From Phormidesmis priestleyi Ana (lineage in GTDB: Bacteria; Cyanobacteriota; Cyanobacteriia; Phormidesmidales; Phormidesmidaceae): 64,000 nucleotides of DNA. A model generated the notes under the pieces. It made no database searches, was not told the origin of the DNA, and saw nothing but the letters and a program-made list of their open reading frames with translations. Of the stretch, positions 15,905-25,149 are shown one piece after another. Position 1 is the first letter of the stretch, and every line of letters starts with the position of its first letter. Both the position numbers and the translations under genes were made by a program. The stretch is from positions 1 through 64,000 of the forward strand of contig LJZR01000009.1 in NCBI GenBank assembly GCA_001314865.1, in the 5' to 3' direction.

Positions 15905-16888
15905 CTAATGCATTTTCCTTTTCTCAACCATGGCTTTGCCTACTGTTAAATTGAGCAAATCGCCAATGAGCATGACTAATGAGGTAATCCATAGCCATAG
16001 CAGTAGCACAATGACCGTGGCCACCGCGCTATAGACGAAGTTGCCGAAGTGAATGACATACAGCCGAAACAGGCTAGAGATAATTGCCCATGATAGGGCC
16101 GCAAGGATAGCGCCTGGCATCAGTGGTTTGCCTGGATTCCAGCGGCTAGGGCCAAACCGGTAGATAAAGGCGAAGGCGGCTGACATTACACCCAATGCCA
16201 GAGGCCACCGAAACAGCTCCCATACCCGCAAAATCCAGCTGCTAATTTCATCACCGCGAATCACGGGCTGCTCTACAGCGAGGTCTGCCACAAAATTGAC
16301 TGCGCGCCCGCTGATAAATATTAGGCTAGAGGCAGTAATTAACAGGGCAATCGTGCCTAGTGTGAGGGTGATTGAAACCAGCCTTGCTTTCCAAAACGGG
16401 CGTCGGCGTCGCAGGGGCGTTTGATGCATTTGGTCGAGGGCCCGCATGGCAGCGCTCATGGCGCCCGAAGAGGCCCACAGCGCAAAGGCAAAGCTGACTG
16501 AAAACAGGCCACGGCTTTGATTTTCGAGCACGACTTTTTCAAAGCCGTAAATGAGTTCAGGAACACCAGCAGGTGCAACTTCGCTAAGGCTACCGGCTAG
16601 GTTAGCAAAGGTGGCGGTGAGTGGACTAAATAGTCCAATGGCGGTCAAAAAGGCCAATATGGCCGGAAACAGCCCTAGCATCGCGTTGTAGGCCATTTCG
16701 GAAGCTAGGCTAGGCAGTCGCTGGCGAAAGGTGCTGCCGATCACCTGCCTCACAACGCTGAGGTCAATATGCCGAATAAACTTGGCAAATTCTACCGGTG
16801 AAAGCGTTAACCAAATACGTTCCAGCGGCTTCTGCTGGCGATAGGTCGCATATATTCGTTTGGAAACATTGCGATGAGAAGGAGGCAA
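15905..16888 (-). CDS. YihY/BrkB family inner-membrane protein
   Basis: A 327-residue membrane protein of the YihY/virulence factor BrkB family, once mislabelled ribonuclease BN. Six hydrophobic segments are visible. The family signature LPSLASEMAYNAMLGLFPAILAFLTA starts near residue 54 and GAILAALSWAIISSLFRLYV lies near 257. The molecular function is not established; transport or envelope integrity is suspected. The gene stands alone with about 220 bp to the next minus-strand gene upstream. Confidence 0.88.
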   Translation of the reverse strand: MPPSHRNVSKRIYATYRQQKPLERIWLTLSPVEFAKFIRHIDLSVVRQVIGSTFRQRLPSLASEMAYNAMLGLFPAILAFLTAIGLFSPLTATFANLAGSLSEVAPAGVPELIYGFEKVVLENQSRGLFSVSFAFALWASSGAMSAAMRALDQMHQTPLRRRRPFWKARLVSITLTLGTIALLITASSLIFISGRAVNFVADLAVEQPVIRGDEISSWILRVWELFRWPLALGVMSAAFAFIYRFGPSRWNPGKPLMPGAILAALSWAIISSLFRLYVIHFGNFVYSAVATVIVLLLWLWITSLVMLIGDLLNLTVGKAMVEKRKMH

Positions 16889-17032
16889 AGCGTTTTTTTA
16901 CCACAGCTAACTTATTTGGTATAGCTTAATTTGGACGGGTGTCGCTGATTGGGAACCTGATTTTGGCTTTAGTTTGGCCTTGAGATCCCCTGTGGTATTT
17001 TCCGTGGCGTCTAATCGGTTTTACTAAGCGTG

Positions 17033-17080
17033 CTATCTGACGGTTGTATCTGAGTAATATCTGATGGTTGTATCTGAGTT
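17033..17080. repeat. Degenerate repeat of about 21 bp downstream of the MBOAT gene
   Basis: TCTGACGGTTGTATCTGAGT is followed by TCTGATGGTTGTATCTGAGT at about 21-22-bp spacing, ending about 25 bp before the MBOAT stop. Confidence 0.75.
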
Positions 17081-17106
17081 TTCGTAAAGGTCGTTAGCAC
17101 TGAGCG

Positions 17107-18516
17107 CTAGAACTGAAAGTAAATAAAAGCGGTGTAGCCAACGGGTACTAGGGTCAAAATGGCGGCGGCAGCAAATCCATAGCCAACGGCAAATAGCTGA
17201 TTGGGGAGTTTTGCGATCGCCCCCGTCCAAACCTGCTTTGCCGTCAGCCAATGCAGCAGCGCAACGACTGCCAAAAAGCCTAAAATGCCGAGGCTCAGCT
17301 GCTGTGTACCGGGCGACTTTAGCAATACAAAAGACTTGATCACCATCATTGCAGTGGCAAAGCTATTGGCTCTAAAAAATACCCAGGTAATGCAAACCCA
17401 GTAAAAGGTCAGCAGTATTGGCCAAAGGCTGTTTTTAGGCTTGGTTGCAGCAGCGCGTGACGTCATCAGCTTTTTCCATTCCTTGTGTGCAATCAGCGCA
17501 CCGCCATGCAGCGCGCCCCATACCACAAAGGTCCAAGCTGCACCATGCCACAGACCGCCCAATACCATTGTCAGCATCAGGTTGCGATAGGTAAAGAGCT
17601 GTCCGCCTCGATTGCCGCCCAGCGGAATGTACAAATAGTCTTTAAGCCAGGTAGAAAGGCTGATGTGCCAGCGCCGCCAAAAGTCAGTGATACTGCTAGC
17701 CAAGTAGGGAAAGTCAAAGTTGACGCACAATTCGTAGCCGAGGAGGCCCGCACAGGCGATCGCCATGTCTGAATAGCCTGAAAAATCACAGTAAATCTGC
17801 ACGGTATAGCTCAAAACCCCAATCCAGCTGCTGAGCGCATTGTAGGTTTCCGGCGCAGAAAAGTAGCGATCCACAATAGGTGCAAGGTTGTCGGACACAC
17901 AAGCTTTTTTGAAGAACCCCACCATAAATAAAATCAGACAGGCCCGCACATTGACTTGGCTAAAGCTTCTGGCGATCGCTAGCTGTGGCAAAAAGTCGGC
18001 CGCGCGGACAATCGGCCCAGCAACCAGCTGAGGAAAAAAGGCAACAAACGTCGCTAAATCTAGCAGGCTTTTTTGGGGCTGCAATCGTCCTGCGTAAATA
18101 TCGATTGAATAGCTCAGCGTTTGAAAGGTGTAAAAGCTAATACCTACGGGCAGCACAATGCTCAGCGTCACCGAGTTTGCCGGTAGCCCAATCCAGCCAA
18201 AGAACCCAACGGCTGAGGCAGCAAAAAAGTTGGCATATTTGAAAAAAGCCAGCGCACCCAAGTTGACTAGTAGGCTGACCATTAGCCAACCGCGCCGCGC
18301 CTTGGGGCTCTCTGTTTTCCCCAAATTGAGCCCGACTACATAGTCCACTAGCGTAGAACCAATAATGAGCGACAAAAACCGCCAGTCCCAAGCGCCATAA
18401 AAAGCATAGCTACAGGCCAAAATCCATGCCTTACGCCAGCTGTTGCTGCGCAGCGCCCAGTAGATGGCGAAGACAATGGCAAAGAAGATGAAGAAACGAA
18501 ATTCGGTGAAAATCAT
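17107..18516 (-). CDS. MBOAT family O-acyltransferase (AlgI-like)
   Basis: A 469-residue polytopic acyltransferase of the AlgI/DltB type, which passes acyl groups across the membrane for O-acylation of an exported polymer. The start MIFTEFRFFIFF is typical. The key motifs are SYSIDIYAG, FFPQLVAGPI, the active-site block RRWHISLSTWLKDYLYIPLGG near 270-290 and the second His in GGLWHGAAW. It lies 205 bp downstream of an SGNH-like membrane protein on the same strand, the usual two-component arrangement. The acceptor is probably an exopolysaccharide, which is inference. Confidence 0.92.
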   Translation of the reverse strand: MIFTEFRFFIFFAIVFAIYWALRSNSWRKAWILACSYAFYGAWDWRFLSLIIGSTLVDYVVGLNLGKTESPKARRGWLMVSLLVNLGALAFFKYANFFAASAVGFFGWIGLPANSVTLSIVLPVGISFYTFQTLSYSIDIYAGRLQPQKSLLDLATFVAFFPQLVAGPIVRAADFLPQLAIARSFSQVNVRACLILFMVGFFKKACVSDNLAPIVDRYFSAPETYNALSSWIGVLSYTVQIYCDFSGYSDMAIACAGLLGYELCVNFDFPYLASSITDFWRRWHISLSTWLKDYLYIPLGGNRGGQLFTYRNLMLTMVLGGLWHGAAWTFVVWGALHGGALIAHKEWKKLMTSRAAATKPKNSLWPILLTFYWVCITWVFFRANSFATAMMVIKSFVLLKSPGTQQLSLGILGFLAVVALLHWLTAKQVWTGAIAKLPNQLFAVGYGFAAAAILTLVPVGYTAFIYFQF

Positions 18517-18676
18517 GGAACGGGATAGGAGAGGGTGAATTAAAGTCCTACAGAAAGCTGCGCAGACAGAAAGCCATACAGTCAGAGGGCTACGCTTTGT
18601 GAGTTGCCTGTCAATGCTGTCAGTCGCGAGAGTTCTGTTTTCTGCTTTTGTTTTCTGTTTTGTTTTTGATTAAGCC

Positions 18677-18724
18677 GAGCTTTTGTTCTCTTGAGCTTTT
18701 GTTCTCTTGAGCTTTTGTTCTCTA
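18677..18724. repeat. 16-bp tandem array across a stop codon
   Basis: GAGCTTTTGTTCTCTT occurs twice without change, then GAGCTTTTGTTCTCTA, whose last three bases are the stop codon of the minus-strand SGNH-like gene. Confidence 0.92.
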
Positions 18725-19897
18725 TTGAGCCGAGCCGCTAATTTTTTTTGCGAAGTCAGCTGCTAAAAGCTTGGTAAATTTCCGTGAGCCTGAGTCATTC
18801 AAATGGGCGGCATCGTAGCGCTGGACAGGATCGTAGAGCTGTGGAAACTGAGCAGGGTCTTTATAGGAGAGCAGTGTGTTGATAATGCCTAGCTGCTGGG
18901 CGGCCTGAAAGTCATTGACCATATGCAGAGAAGGGGGCTCGACGAAGATGGGCTCTGCGCCTGCTGCGCGAACAATTTGAGTGATGCGCTCTAGGAGCTG
19001 CTGCTTGTTTTTGCTCAGGTAAGGTTCACCGACAGACTGAGCCTGCATTGCTTTTAGCGTATCTACTTGTTCTTGATAGGCAGCTTGATTTTGCAGAAAA
19101 TCTTGTCTTTCAGGGTTGGCTGCATCGCCCGGTCGGTCTTTTAGGGCGTAGTAGCCCTTGGTTGCAGTGAACTCAGCGGCGACCTTTTGCTCTTCTGCTG
19201 AAAACTCGCTGGGTAAAACCTGGTTAAACAGGCGACCGACGTTGAGCTGCTGATATACGAAAGGCAGCAGGTGGCTAGAGAGTAAGACGGCTTTGCTTGG
19301 AAGGGACTCGTCTGAGGTGAGGATGTATTGGGCGGCTAGGCGTGTATTTTCCCAGGTGTGCCAGTACATGGCTCTTTGTGTACGAGCGTTAGAAATCGGT
19401 TCGTAGCCTTTGTCTAAAATGGACTCAAAAAAGACCCACTTTAAGTTTTTTGGGGGAGTTGCTAAAACCTCTTGAAGCAACACGACGCTGTCAATCGCTC
19501 GCATGGCGGGGATGCCAAAGTTGTAGCTGTTAATGGTCGGGTTATTAATTGGGTTATTAATGGGTTGGCTATTGGCTGGTTCGACCGTTTGCACGGTGCT
19601 GTCAAACACTTCGGGGATGATGTGGCTGTATATTCGGCTAGAGCCAAAGAATAGCGTGTTGTACTCGTCTTTATGAGCCTGATAGTAGTCGTATTTGGGG
19701 CCGATAAAGACGACGTTTGAAGGGATGGTGGGGCTTGGAATAATTTGATTGAGCAGACAGGCAGCGACGAGAAAGGCGATGAGCGCGATCGCGCTTTGCT
19801 TAACATAGCCTGCTAAAACGCCTGCTTTGCGATAGCGTCGTCTGCGAGGGTGTGAAGAATTCAATATTGGGGTATTGAGTACCTTGCCTAACACCAT
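18722..19897 (-). CDS. SGNH-hydrolase-like membrane-anchored protein, MBOAT partner
   Basis: A 391-residue protein with one N-terminal membrane segment (SAIALIAFLVAACLLNQII) and an extracytoplasmic SGNH-like domain. Block I is FFGSSRIYSHI with the candidate nucleophile Ser, block II is the Gly/Asn stretch YNFGIPAM, and block V is YDAAHLNDSGS with the Asp-x-x-His pair. It resembles AlgJ/AlgX/DltD-type partners that complete O-acylation of a polymer outside the membrane. A short QPINNPINNPTINS stretch is another tandem-repeat product. The downstream MBOAT gene is on the same strand, and the divergent clpB gene lies upstream. Confidence 0.8.
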   Translation of the reverse strand: MVLGKVLNTPILNSSHPRRRRYRKAGVLAGYVKQSAIALIAFLVAACLLNQIIPSPTIPSNVVFIGPKYDYYQAHKDEYNTLFFGSSRIYSHIIPEVFDSTVQTVEPANSQPINNPINNPTINSYNFGIPAMRAIDSVVLLQEVLATPPKNLKWVFFESILDKGYEPISNARTQRAMYWHTWENTRLAAQYILTSDESLPSKAVLLSSHLLPFVYQQLNVGRLFNQVLPSEFSAEEQKVAAEFTATKGYYALKDRPGDAANPERQDFLQNQAAYQEQVDTLKAMQAQSVGEPYLSKNKQQLLERITQIVRAAGAEPIFVEPPSLHMVNDFQAAQQLGIINTLLSYKDPAQFPQLYDPVQRYDAAHLNDSGSRKFTKLLAADFAKKISGSAQ

Positions 19898-20076
19898 ATG
19901 TACCGCCTTTTCCCCTGAGATTTAATGGACTACTGCATTGTCAGGACTGTGTTGTACAGGACTGCTGCTTTGTAGGACGAACCCCAAAGATAGGGGGTTC
20001 CTGGTTTTCGCCAGTTAACCTGCTGAGTTTGTCAAGCAGATTCTGGGAATAGGGCGGCTATACCTACCTGTTTGAG

Positions 20077-20107
20077 GCGTAGACACCGAATCGGGAAATG
20101 TCTACGC
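20077..20107. promoter_or_regulatory. Inverted repeat in the clpB leader
   Basis: GCGTAGACA (20077-20085) and TGTCTACGC (20099-20107) are perfect complements; a smaller CCGA/TCGG hairpin sits between them. It ends 51 bp before the clpB ATG. It is not the CIRCE sequence (TTAGCACTC-N9-GAGTGCTAA). It could be an operator or an RNA hairpin in the leader. Confidence 0.5.
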
Positions 20108-20143
20108 TTTCTTACAATGCATACATACGATGAAGCGTCGCTG

Positions 20144-20149
20144 AGGAGG
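20144..20149 (+). promoter_or_regulatory. clpB ribosome binding site
   Basis: AGGAGG lies 9 bases before ATG 20159. Strong Shine-Dalgarno sequences are rare in this window, and this one fixes the clpB start against longer in-frame starts at 20072 and 20117. Confidence 0.8.
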
Positions 20150-20158
20150 CGGGATCTG

Positions 20159-22774
20159 ATGCAGCCAAATGATCCAAATAAATTTACTGAGAAAGCCTGG
20201 AGCGCGATCGCCCGAACTCCAGACCTTGTCAAACAGGCTAGTCAGCAGCAGCTAGAGCCTGAGCACTTAATGCAGGCGCTGCTAGAGCAGGAAGGACTCG
20301 CTGCAAATATTTTTCAAAAGGTGGGCGTGCCCGTTCGCGATCTCAGTACTCGCACCACAGACTTTATCAATAAGCAGCCTAAGATTAGCAACAGCGACTC
20401 GGTGTATTTAGGCAGTAATCTCAGCACCTTGCTAGATCGAGCCGATAGCTATCGTCAAAGCTTCGAAGACGACTATATTTCTATTGAGCACCTGGTACTG
20501 GGCTATGTCCAAGACAAACGCTTTGGTCGAGATTTATTCAAGCATTTTGGCATCACTGAAAAAGATTTAAAGCAAGCAATCGAGCAGATAAGAGGCAGTC
20601 AAAAAGTGACCGATCAAAATCCAGAAGGCAAATACGAATCCCTTGAAAAATATGGTCGTGACCTCACTGCCTATGCTCGTGAAGGTCGGTTAGATCCGGT
20701 CATTGGTCGCGATGATGAGATTCGTCGCACCATTCAAATTTTGTCACGGCGCACTAAAAATAATCCGGTGCTGATTGGTGAACCAGGTGTGGGTAAAACG
20801 GCGATCGCCGAAGGCCTCGCCCAGCGGATTGTCCGGGGTGACGTTCCAGCCTCCCTTCAAGATCGCACCCTTATCTCTTTAGATATGGGCGCATTGATTG
20901 CGGGCGCAAAATATCGCGGTGAATTTGAAGAGCGGCTCAAAGCGGTGCTTAAAGAAGTGACCGACTCAGCGGGGCAAGTTGTTCTGTTCATTGACGAAAT
21001 TCATACCGTTGTGGGTGCAGGTGCAAGCCAAGGCGCGATGGATGCTGGCAACTTGCTCAAGCCCATGCTGGCTCGGGGCGAGCTGCGCTGCATTGGCGCT
21101 ACCACTTTGGACGAGTACCGCCAGCATATTGAAAAAGACGCCGCCCTAGAGCGCAGATTTCAGCAGGTGTATGTTGATCAGCCCTCTGTGGCCGATACAG
21201 TTTCGATTTTGCGAGGGCTCAAGGAGCGCTACGAAGTGCATCACGGCGTACAGATTTCGGACAGTGCGCTGGTGGCGGCGGCTACCCTTTCTACTCGCTA
21301 TATTAGCGACCGATTTTTGCCTGACAAGGCGATTGACTTGGTTGATGAAGCGGCCGCTAAGCTCAAAATGGAGATTACTTCTAAGCCTGAAGAACTAGAT
21401 GAGATTGATCGCAAAATTTTGCAGATGGAGATGGAGCGGCTGTCTTTGCAAAAAGAGAGTGATGCGGCGTCGCGCGATCGCCTAGACAAAATCGAAAAAG
21501 AACTGGCTGATCTCAAAGAAGAGCAAGGCGAACTCAGTGCCCAGTGGCAATCTGAAAAAGACACCATTGGTAACATTCAGTCCATCAAAGAAGAAATTGA
21601 CCGCGTCAATGTCGAAATTCAACAGGCCGAGCGCGATGTCGATCTCAACACGGCTGCTGAGCTGAAGTATGGCAAACTACCCAACTTACAGACTCGGCTT
21701 GTTGAAGCAGAGAAGGCCCTAAATGAAACGCAAGACAGTGGCAAAACGCTGCTGCGCGAAGAAGTAACGGAAGCCGATATTGCTGAAATTATCTCTAAGT
21801 GGACGGGTATTCCGCTCAGCAAGCTCGTGGCCTCCGAAATGGAGAAGCTGCTAAATCTTGAAGATGAATTGCACCGTCGGGTGATTGGTCAAGATGAAGC
21901 AGTGACTGCCGTGGCCGACTCTATTCAGCGATCGCGCGCAGGCCTTGCCGATCCCGATCGCCCCATGGCCAGCTTCATCTTTTTAGGGCCTACGGGCGTC
22001 GGTAAAACCGAACTCGGCAAAGCCCTGGCCAGCTATCTGTTTGACACCGAAGACTCGATCGTCCGCATCGACATGTCTGAATATATGGAGAAGCACTCCG
22101 TCTCTCGCTTAGTTGGTGCCCCTCCCGGCTATGTCGGTTACGACGAAGGCGGCCAGCTCACCGAAGCCGTTCGTCGCCGTCCCTTCTCCGTCATTTTGTT
22201 TGATGAAATTGAAAAAGCCCACCCCGATGTTTTCAACATCCTTTTGCAGGTACTCGACGATGGCCGCATTACCGACTCCCAGGGCCGCACGGTGGACTTC
22301 ACCAATACCATCATCATCATGACCAGCAACATCGGCTCCCAGTACATCCTCGATATCGCGGGCGACGATACCCAATACGACGAAATGAACGCCCGTGTCA
22401 CCGAGGCCCTGCGTTCCACCTTTCGCCCTGAGTTCTTGAACCGCATTGATGAAATCATCATCTTCCATGCTCTCCAAAAATCTCAGCTCCGCGACATCGT
22501 TAAAATTCAAACCAAGCGGTTAGAGCGCCGTCTCGAAGAGCGCAAAATGGCCCTCAAGCTCTCCGACGACGCCCTCGACTTCCTCGCTGACATTGGTTAC
22601 GACCCCACCTACGGCGCTCGTCCTCTCAAGCGAGCCATCCAACGCGAGGTCGAAACCCAAATCGCCAAGTCAATTCTGCGCGGCGAATTCACCGATGGTG
22701 ACACCATCTTCGTTGATGTTGAAAACGAACGCCTAGCGTTCAAACGCCTCCCCGCCGAGCTCGTAACCGCATAG
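20159..22774 (+). CDS. clpB: ATP-dependent disaggregase ClpB
   Basis: A complete 871-residue Hsp104/ClpB chaperone that rescues aggregated proteins with DnaK. The N-domain (about 1-150) has the paired Clp repeats. NBD1 has Walker [14 protein letters not shown] and Walker [16 protein letters not shown]. The coiled-coil M domain (about 400-525) separates ClpB from ClpC. NBD2 has [13 protein letters not shown] and [16 protein letters not shown]. No LGF-type ClpP-binding loop is evident, as expected. Leader features are a strong RBS and an inverted repeat. A good rho-independent terminator follows at 22833-22871. The start [14 protein letters not shown] is canonical. Confidence 0.97.
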   Translation: MQPNDPNKFTEKAWSAIARTPDLVKQASQQQLEPEHLMQALLEQEGLAANIFQKVGVPVRDLSTRTTDFINKQPKISNSDSVYLGSNLSTLLDRADSYRQSFEDDYISIEHLVLGYVQDKRFGRDLFKHFGITEKDLKQAIEQIRGSQKVTDQNPEGKYESLEKYGRDLTAYAREGRLDPVIGRDDEIRRTIQILSRRTKNNPVLIGEPGVGKTAIAEGLAQRIVRGDVPASLQDRTLISLDMGALIAGAKYRGEFEERLKAVLKEVTDSAGQVVLFIDEIHTVVGAGASQGAMDAGNLLKPMLARGELRCIGATTLDEYRQHIEKDAALERRFQQVYVDQPSVADTVSILRGLKERYEVHHGVQISDSALVAAATLSTRYISDRFLPDKAIDLVDEAAAKLKMEITSKPEELDEIDRKILQMEMERLSLQKESDAASRDRLDKIEKELADLKEEQGELSAQWQSEKDTIGNIQSIKEEIDRVNVEIQQAERDVDLNTAAELKYGKLPNLQTRLVEAEKALNETQDSGKTLLREEVTEADIAEIISKWTGIPLSKLVASEMEKLLNLEDELHRRVIGQDEAVTAVADSIQRSRAGLADPDRPMASFIFLGPTGVGKTELGKALASYLFDTEDSIVRIDMSEYMEKHSVSRLVGAPPGYVGYDEGGQLTEAVRRRPFSVILFDEIEKAHPDVFNILLQVLDDGRITDSQGRTVDFTNTIIIMTSNIGSQYILDIAGDDTQYDEMNARVTEALRSTFRPEFLNRIDEIIIFHALQKSQLRDIVKIQTKRLERRLEERKMALKLSDDALDFLADIGYDPTYGARPLKRAIQREVETQIAKSILRGEFTDGDTIFVDVENERLAFKRLPAELVTA

Positions 22775-22828
22775 TCAGCGAACAGTCAGCGCGCCGATCA
22801 ACAGGCCGATCAACAGGCCCATTAATAG
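22773..22828. repeat. Two short tandem arrays at the clpB stop
   Basis: AGTCAGCGAAC/AGTCAGCGCGC (22773-22794) starts within the TAG stop codon (22772-22774). It is followed by 12-bp units GCCGATCAACAG (twice) and GCCCATTAATAG. Confidence 0.82.
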
Positions 22829-22832
22829 GCCC

Positions 22833-22871
22833 AGCACCCCAGCCAGACATTTTCTCGCTGGGGTGCTTTTT
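22833..22871 (+). terminator. clpB rho-independent terminator
   Basis: AGCACCCCAGC (22833-22843) pairs with GCTGGGGTGCT (22857-22867) and is followed by TTTT. Confidence 0.88.
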
Positions 22872-23053
22872 GATTCCAAAAAGAAGGAGTGAATCTTTTT
22901 GGAGAGATATCGTAGGCCCAAAAGCTGTGGCTTTTGGCTGTGAGTTTTGGCTGTGAGTTTTGATTGGATTGACTAACCATCTCACTTCTGTTGGGCAAAC
23001 CAAACCTCCTGGGTAAATTAAATCTAAGAGATCGTCACCAGGTTTTGCAGCAC

Positions 23054-23662
23054 ATGAGCGCACCTTCCCCCCAAGCAGAAAGAGCCTATACCAACGTAAT
23101 GGAAAGGCTAGTCGCTGAAGAAGTGGAGCGCCAAAAAGCTAAACTCCCGCCCAAACTTCGCGAATACATCAAAACTGCCGAAGTCGAAACCTACGCCCTT
23201 AACCGGCTACCTGCCTTATACGCCTCCAGCGAAAAAGGCTGGCAGCTCCAATACGAAAAAGCCAGTAAAATCCATGCCGAAACCGTCTCTAAATCTGTTC
23301 GTCAGGGTATTGCTGCTGTCCAGGTAGACCCTCTTCGGGCTTCTCAACCTCTTTCTGTCCATCAAAACGATGAATCGGAAGCCATCCTGACCACCTTCCG
23401 CAACATGCTCAACCAGCCCGAGCTTAGCTGGGACGACATCTTATACAAATGCAAGCGTATCTTGCTTCCTCGGAACCACCCCGATCGCCCCCCGCTCAAA
23501 GACGAATCTCAGCACAAAGCTTACTGGCAGCCGGGTACTTATGGGGGTAGCGACTCTTGGGCAGAATCCGCCAAACGCCGTACTCTTTCCAGAGGTAGCG
23601 CGCTGAGTTCACAAAAATCGTCAGAAAGCGGCGCTTGGGCAGATCCTCGCTATCAGCAGTAG
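23054..23662 (+). CDS. comFB: ComFB family protein
   Basis: A 202-residue protein with a late-competence ComFB-type domain (pfam10719): AYTNVMERLVAEEVERQ near 11-27 and EVETYALNRLPALYASSEKGW near 45-65, the family's best-conserved stretch. Cyanobacterial ComFB proteins have been reported as cyclic-dinucleotide receptors linked to competence, motility or cell size; whether this copy binds a nucleotide is not shown by sequence. The C-terminal 80 residues are Ser-rich and probably disordered. ATG at 23054 is preferred to an in-frame start at 22991. It follows clpB by 280 bp, which hold the clpB terminator and degenerate TTTTGGCTGTGAG repeats. Confidence 0.82.
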   Translation: MSAPSPQAERAYTNVMERLVAEEVERQKAKLPPKLREYIKTAEVETYALNRLPALYASSEKGWQLQYEKASKIHAETVSKSVRQGIAAVQVDPLRASQPLSVHQNDESEAILTTFRNMLNQPELSWDDILYKCKRILLPRNHPDRPPLKDESQHKAYWQPGTYGGSDSWAESAKRRTLSRGSALSSQKSSESGAWADPRYQQ

Positions 23663-23753
23663 GCATCGTTTTGGCTCCGATTAGTCTAGAGATCTCCTGT
23701 GATTGGAGACTTGCTGTGATTACAAATCTACTCACGACTACAGATCTATCCTG

Positions 23754-23793
23754 TCTACAGGTCTACAGCTCTACAGCTCTACAGCTCTACAGG
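23754..23793. repeat. 8-bp tandem array, intergenic
   Basis: Five units of TCTACAGC or TCTACAGG in a row, with two more related copies up to about 23812, ending close to the stop of the minus-strand GT2-TPR gene. Confidence 0.88.
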
Positions 23794-23816
23794 TCAGGTC
23801 TACAGGTCTATTGTGA

Positions 23817-25070
23817 TTAGCTAGCGATTTTGTTCAGGCCTAGATCCTTCATTACTTGGCGAATATGATCGCCTTTCTCCGGTTCAGTGCCAGCGATGAG
23901 CGTGATTGCTTGCTCAAATGCCCGCTTGCTTTCCGGCAGTTTACCTAGCTTAAATAGCACTACGCCTAAGTTCTGGTAAGCCGCCCCGTAGTTTGGATCT
24001 AGCGCGATCGCATATTCATAGGCTCGCAGGGCTGGTTCTAAATAGCCCTTTGCCCGATGAACCACACCCAAATTGAAATAGATCATTGGCTGCGTGGGAT
24101 CAATTCGAGCCGCTGCCTCATACTGAGCGATCGCACCGTCCAAATCTCCCTTTTTCTTCAGCAGCGCCCCTAGATTCAAATACGCGCCCAGTTTCAGGAG
24201 CCCGGCAATGGGCAGTGCGATCGCATCCCTGTAGCACTGCTCAGCTACTTCTAGCTCAGCTGTTTGCAACTCACCGGCTCGCGGTGCCAAATGCCGATGG
24301 GTAATCCCCAAGTGATATAGCAGCTCATACTGTGTTGCCGGATCAAAATTGCCTGAGCGTAGCGCCATTTTTAGCGTGATCAAGGCTTGTTCCCACTCAT
24401 CGCTTTGGGTGTACAGTGCCCCTAGCTTATTGGCCATGTAAGCGTCCTGAGGGTGCTCCGTCAGGTGCGCCTCCATAATGCGCTTGGCCCGGTTGAACTT
24501 GTCTTTTGCGGCGATCGCATCTACCCCATACCCTGTATGGTCAATTCCCACATTGCCAAACTTTGCCACCTGCCAGTGCGACTCTGCTGCCATGAGCGCT
24601 TCTACACTGTCATCTACGCCCTCGTGATAAGGCCGAATAAACTCTATCTTTTCGTGATTGCGAAACAGGCGCGACACCTGTGTATAGGGAGATTGATTAG
24701 CACCAATCTCCCGGCGCGTCATTACAATCATTAGCAGATCCGACAGATCGACTTGGCCCAGCGGTTTGTCCGCTTTGAGCGATCGAATCAACCCTCGGCC
24801 AGATGGCGTTAATGTCTCATCCGCATCCAGCACCAAAATCCAATCTTTCGTCGCTTGATCGAGTGACACATTACGAGCATGGGCAAAGTTATCGCCCCAC
24901 ATTAAAAAATGCACCTTTGCGCCCGCCTTTTGCGCAATCATCGGCGTATCGTCACTAGAACCTGTGTCAACCACGACAATCTCGTCAACCAGATCCTTCA
25001 CACTAGACAGGCAGCGAGGCAAATTGGCTGCTTCGTCTTTGACAATCATGCAGAGGCTAATAGTGGCCAT
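23817..25070 (-). CDS. Family 2 glycosyltransferase with TPR repeats
   Basis: A 417-residue cytosolic protein. Residues 1-190 are a GT2 domain of the WaaE/KdtX-like subgroup: ISLCMIVKDEAANLPRCL, VVVDTGSSDDT and the DADETL metal-binding triplet. From about 200 on there are five or six tetratricopeptide repeats (for example YMANKLGALYTQSDEWEQAL, YFNLGVVHRAKGYLEPALRAYEYAIALDPNY). Such fusions occur widely in cyanobacteria and are presumed to glycosylate lipids, polysaccharide or protein; the substrate is unknown. It lies 79 bp downstream of argH on the same strand, but there is no functional link that I know of. Confidence 0.88.
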   Translation of the reverse strand: MATISLCMIVKDEAANLPRCLSSVKDLVDEIVVVDTGSSDDTPMIAQKAGAKVHFLMWGDNFAHARNVSLDQATKDWILVLDADETLTPSGRGLIRSLKADKPLGQVDLSDLLMIVMTRREIGANQSPYTQVSRLFRNHEKIEFIRPYHEGVDDSVEALMAAESHWQVAKFGNVGIDHTGYGVDAIAAKDKFNRAKRIMEAHLTEHPQDAYMANKLGALYTQSDEWEQALITLKMALRSGNFDPATQYELLYHLGITHRHLAPRAGELQTAELEVAEQCYRDAIALPIAGLLKLGAYLNLGALLKKKGDLDGAIAQYEAAARIDPTQPMIYFNLGVVHRAKGYLEPALRAYEYAIALDPNYGAAYQNLGVVLFKLGKLPESKRAFEQAITLIAGTEPEKGDHIRQVMKDLGLNKIAS

Positions 25071-25149
25071 GTTGAAAGGATTCTCTCCTATGTGACGTCG
25101 CTACGAGGTAAGCACTCACGCGAGTGAGCGCGATTGAGTGGGCTGACCT

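Noticed and set aside
19990-20158. CIRCE element for clpB
   Set aside because: The only inverted repeat present, GCGTAGACA/TGTCTACGC, does not match TTAGCACTC-N9-GAGTGCTAA.
22109-22510. Long minus-strand open frames inside clpB
   Set aside because: They are antisense shadows of a highly conserved, codon-biased gene.
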